A DNA stretch of 64,000 nt from positions 43,150,689-43,214,688 of the forward strand of contig NC_030381.2 of the NCBI RefSeq assembly GCF_001625215.2. The letters are read 5' to 3'. Made by a program: the position numbers and the translations under genes. Positions 61,465 to 64,000 of this stretch are shown here, in pieces. The DNA comes from Daucus carota subsp. sativus (lineage: Eukaryota > Streptophyta > Magnoliopsida > Apiales > Apiaceae). Every line of letters begins with the position of its first letter. The stretch's first letter is position 1. Under the pieces are notes generated by a model. That model searched no databases, was not told the DNA's origin, and was given only the letters and a program-made list of their open reading frames with translations.

Positions 61465-63129
61465 TTATCTGCCTGTTTGAGACAGTCTTGCGGTTGGTCT
61501 GGCATGTAGAAGTCTATCAATCTCTGCGCCTCGCCCTTCTTTGCTAAAGCGCTCATTCAGGAATTGCTCAAGGGTCGAAGGAATGCCTACACCAAGTTCA
61601 ACCATCTGTTTAAGTAGCTCAAGAACACCATCCACATCATCTTGCTTGCTAATCCCCCGAATCACGATATCATAGGTCGTGACATCAGGTTTTGGTTCTT
61701 TTTGTGCCATTTTACACAATATAGGTATACATTCCAAAACTTTACCATTTTCAATTAACTGTGAAAACCATCTATTAGCATAATGAGGAAGCACCCGTAA
61801 ACCTCCATCCACCATTTTAATATATTTTTCCAAAGCACTATCAACCCTCCCCACCTTAAAATATGCATCAATTAAAGTTCTGTAAGTAGTAACATCCGGA
61901 TTCAGTGACCTTCCACACAATTCCAAATAAATCTTCTCAGCATCATCAACCATATCATGTTCACAATACCTCATAATTATATTATTAGACCCTCCAACAT
62001 CCATCATAAAAGGCTTCGACTTCAACCCCTTACCCACTCTCTTAAACACCTCATATGCCTCAGAAATTCTCCCCTCTTTAAAACACTCATTCACCATTAT
62101 ATTGAAAGTATCAGAATTCACAGCCTGAACCGTCGGCGGAGTGTGATCATCTAACATTTTATTAAACAATGCCTCTGCTTCAACCTTCCTCCCATACCGA
62201 AGTAAAATTTCCAAAAGCACATTACAAGTAGGCGGCACCATCCTAAACTCTCTACTCAACAAATACTTATACGCTTCCATAGCTTCCCTCTCCTTCCCTT
62301 GTTTAAAAAACCATTCCATAAACGTACCACTCACAATCCCGTCATAAACCAAACACCTCTCCTTCAACTCGTCAAAAAGCTCATTCGCCTTCTCCAAATT
62401 CCCCAACTCCAAAAACCCCAAAATCAAATTATTATAAACCAACGAATCCGCTCCGTGCCCTTTACTTAACATTTCCCTAAGCAAACCCATGGCTTCCCCA
62501 ATTCTTCCCGCATCAACCAACCCCTTGGTCAAATGCCTATACGAAACAGCAGAAGGCGAAAAAGGCGCATTCTCAATAATATGCCTATAAACCCCTAAAG
62601 CAGCATCCACATTCCCCATATCGCAATGCACATTCATCAAATAATTATAACCAACAACATTGGGAACAATATTTGACTGCTTGAAGAAATAATCAAACAA
62701 CGCAATCGAGTCCTCATATCTTTTCGCCCTATGCATAGAAGCAACAACAGCATTACAAGTAAAAACAGTGGGGCGAGGATGAGAGAATACCGATTTACGG
62801 GCAATTACGGAGGCGTTATCGAGATCGCCAGCACGAATGAGGGACTGGATGCGGTTGTGGAGAGAGAGGCGAGGGCCGACGAGGGAGGAGGTGGTGTCGG
62901 GGAGGCGAGGGGCGTTGGGGTCACGAGGGGGGCGAGGGGTGGTGGGGTCTCGCCGGAGTGCGTGGAGAGGGGGTTCGATGCGGAGGCGGCGTTTGCGGCG
63001 GCGGCGCTCGGCGGCAGCTTCTTCGGCGGAGGAGAAGGCGAGGGTCCGGAGTGGGATTAGGAGGGTGGGGTTGTGGGGATGGGGGTGGGTGCGGGTTAGG
63101 GTGCGGAGAAGTAAGCTATAGAGTTTCAT
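61465..63129 (-). CDS. P-class pentatricopeptide repeat protein, GRP23/NUWA-like
   Basis: Predicted organellar RNA-binding protein of 554 residues with no intron, typical of PPR genes. The N-terminus is Arg/Ser-rich and lacks acidic residues for about 34 residues, fitting a mitochondrial or plastid targeting peptide. From about residue 85 come helical repeats with no C-terminal E or DYW domain. Diagnostic words are LHNRIQSLIRAGDLDNASVI, RPTVFTCNAVV, SYRHLTKGLVDAGRIGEA, CLVYDGIVSGTFMEW and NSDTFNIMVNECFK. These recall Arabidopsis GRP23 and NUWA (EMB1796), which are tied to organelle RNA editing and embryo development. The protein ends soon after the repeats (LLHARPTARLSQTGR) and has no Gln-rich tail, so NUWA is the better match. 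The first 90 codons are unusually GC-rich compared with the rest of the window. Confidence 0.88.
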   Translation of the reverse strand: MKLYSLLLRTLTRTHPHPHNPTLLIPLRTLAFSSAEEAAAERRRRKRRLRIEPPLHALRRDPTTPRPPRDPNAPRLPDTTSSLVGPRLSLHNRIQSLIRAGDLDNASVIARKSVFSHPRPTVFTCNAVVASMHRAKRYEDSIALFDYFFKQSNIVPNVVGYNYLMNVHCDMGNVDAALGVYRHIIENAPFSPSAVSYRHLTKGLVDAGRIGEAMGLLREMLSKGHGADSLVYNNLILGFLELGNLEKANELFDELKERCLVYDGIVSGTFMEWFFKQGKEREAMEAYKYLLSREFRMVPPTCNVLLEILLRYGRKVEAEALFNKMLDDHTPPTVQAVNSDTFNIMVNECFKEGRISEAYEVFKRVGKGLKSKPFMMDVGGSNNIIMRYCEHDMVDDAEKIYLELCGRSLNPDVTTYRTLIDAYFKVGRVDSALEKYIKMVDGGLRVLPHYANRWFSQLIENGKVLECIPILCKMAQKEPKPDVTTYDIVIRGISKQDDVDGVLELLKQMVELGVGIPSTLEQFLNERFSKEGRGAEIDRLLHARPTARLSQTGR

Positions 63130-63199
63130 TTCAGGGAGAGAATGAGAGAGAGAGAGAGGGGGGAGGGAGATTTCAGCAGTGAGGGTTTTAGCTTTAGTT

Positions 63200-63207
63200 A
63201 AACCCTA
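63200..63207 (+). promoter_or_regulatory. Telo-box upstream of the PPR gene
   Basis: AAACCCTA on the plus strand, about 70 bp upstream of the PPR start codon, next to a GA-rich leader. This motif is often found near starts of plant RNA and translation genes. A role here is inferred. Confidence 0.4.
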
Positions 63208-64000
63208 GAAAATGAGAGTGAGAGGGAAATGCAAGGGTCTCTGAGTCTCTAGTTCAGCAGTTATATCATAAACCTGGAATCAGAATTAACTGCTGCATTC
63301 CGGATTTGTGAAATTTATAATTTTCTAATAAATTAAAAATATTTAGTCAATTCAAGATATAATCTGCAAATTGATGATAATAATTATTTCAGCGATTAAT
63401 CGGACAAATATAAATTACGGTTTATACACATTTTCTGTATTGATTTTTCTTTTTTGGGTGCCAGACTGTGAAATGCAATGATTTCATTAAGTTTATAATG
63501 ATATATTGAAATTAAAACTTCTGATCATATATATTCTATGTATCTATCTGTGTATAATTCATATTTGTTAATGATACCATCATATTTGTTGCACATTTGT
63601 TATTGTTGCGTGTGGTAATTCTGTCCATATGATTTTTTCACGTGTATATCCTTATCTTAAATAAATGTAATAGATTTGATTTCAAGTTAAAAAACAAATT
63701 GTATATTGGAAGTCTTGTCTGAAATAAAAATAATATGCAAGTTAGAATCAAAATTAGTATATATAAATTATATGATATAACTAAGGAACTTTGAAAATTG
63801 GGGATACAAGGCGATTGTCCTGTTTTTTTTGACACGAGTACAGAGACTCATCGTAGTATACTAATAAACAAGTATGAACAAAAAGTAACAATAGAACTCG
63901 ATTCTGTAGAGGATTTTACAAATTAGCTGTCTATCTATAGGGGATTTTACAAATTAGACGACATTTTAATCAAAGGATCCGACACAAAATTAGTGTCCTA
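63208..64000. other. Flank beyond the PPR gene
   Basis: AT-rich, with no gene or defined element. It should hold the PPR promoter. Confidence 0.4.

Noticed and set aside
62731..63182. Three plus-strand frames rich in Gly/Arg
   Set aside because: They are antisense shadows of the GC-rich 5' end of the PPR gene.

Overview
This 64 kb window is nuclear DNA from a flowering plant. Every large gene is split by GT-AG (twice GC-AG) introns, intergenic DNA is AT-rich and full of short MITE-type elements, and all recognised proteins are plant families. Protein likenesses (for example a DRP2 G3 motif that reads DLPGVDK) suggest a eudicot, probably an asterid. I cannot name the species from sequence alone. 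No CRISPR array, bacterial operon or virus was seen.

Layout, left to right. (1) 1-4.9 kb: the 3' two thirds of an auxin response factor of the ARF1 type (+), entering from outside the window. (2) 3.2-13.7 kb: a stepwise tandem duplication. A unit running from inside the ARF1 penultimate exon, through its last exon and 3' UTR, to an intronless divergent NAC-like gene was copied. The result is one intact ARF1 end, two orphan ARF1 last exons, two near-identical NAC-like genes (6.0 and 10.7 kb) and one extra NAC promoter without a gene. Young transposons sit in single copies, with the other copies acting as empty sites. (3) 14.3 kb: a small plant protein of unknown function (+). (4) 15.7-22.4 kb: MTR4, an exosome-cofactor RNA helicase (-). 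(5) 22.6-25.8 kb: gene-free DNA with two fold-back elements. (6) 25.8-35.0 kb: MET1, the maintenance CG DNA methyltransferase (-), with what look like two homologous leader exons, a 160-bp tandem repeat and a G-quadruplex-type tract in its leader region. (7) 35.9-38.7 kb: an array of about six diverged 0.4-0.6 kb repeats upstream of MET1. (8) 40.5-52.9 kb: DRP2, a dynamin with a PH domain (-), 21 coding exons, with a MULE-like element in intron 1. (9) 56.4-59.4 kb: a GT14-family glycosyltransferase (+). (10) 61.5-63.1 kb: an intronless organellar P-class PPR protein of the GRP23/NUWA kind (-).

The genes do not form one pathway. They are separate housekeeping or regulatory functions: auxin transcription, RNA surveillance, DNA methylation, endocytosis, Golgi glycosylation and organelle RNA processing. 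The most unusual parts are the ARF1/NAC co-duplication, which leaves splice-ready alternative ARF1 last exons, and the repeat-rich, apparently duplicated promoter/leader region of MET1. Exon borders were placed by eye from splice signals, reading-frame phase and family conservation. Every intron phase was checked for consistency, but no transcript data were available.
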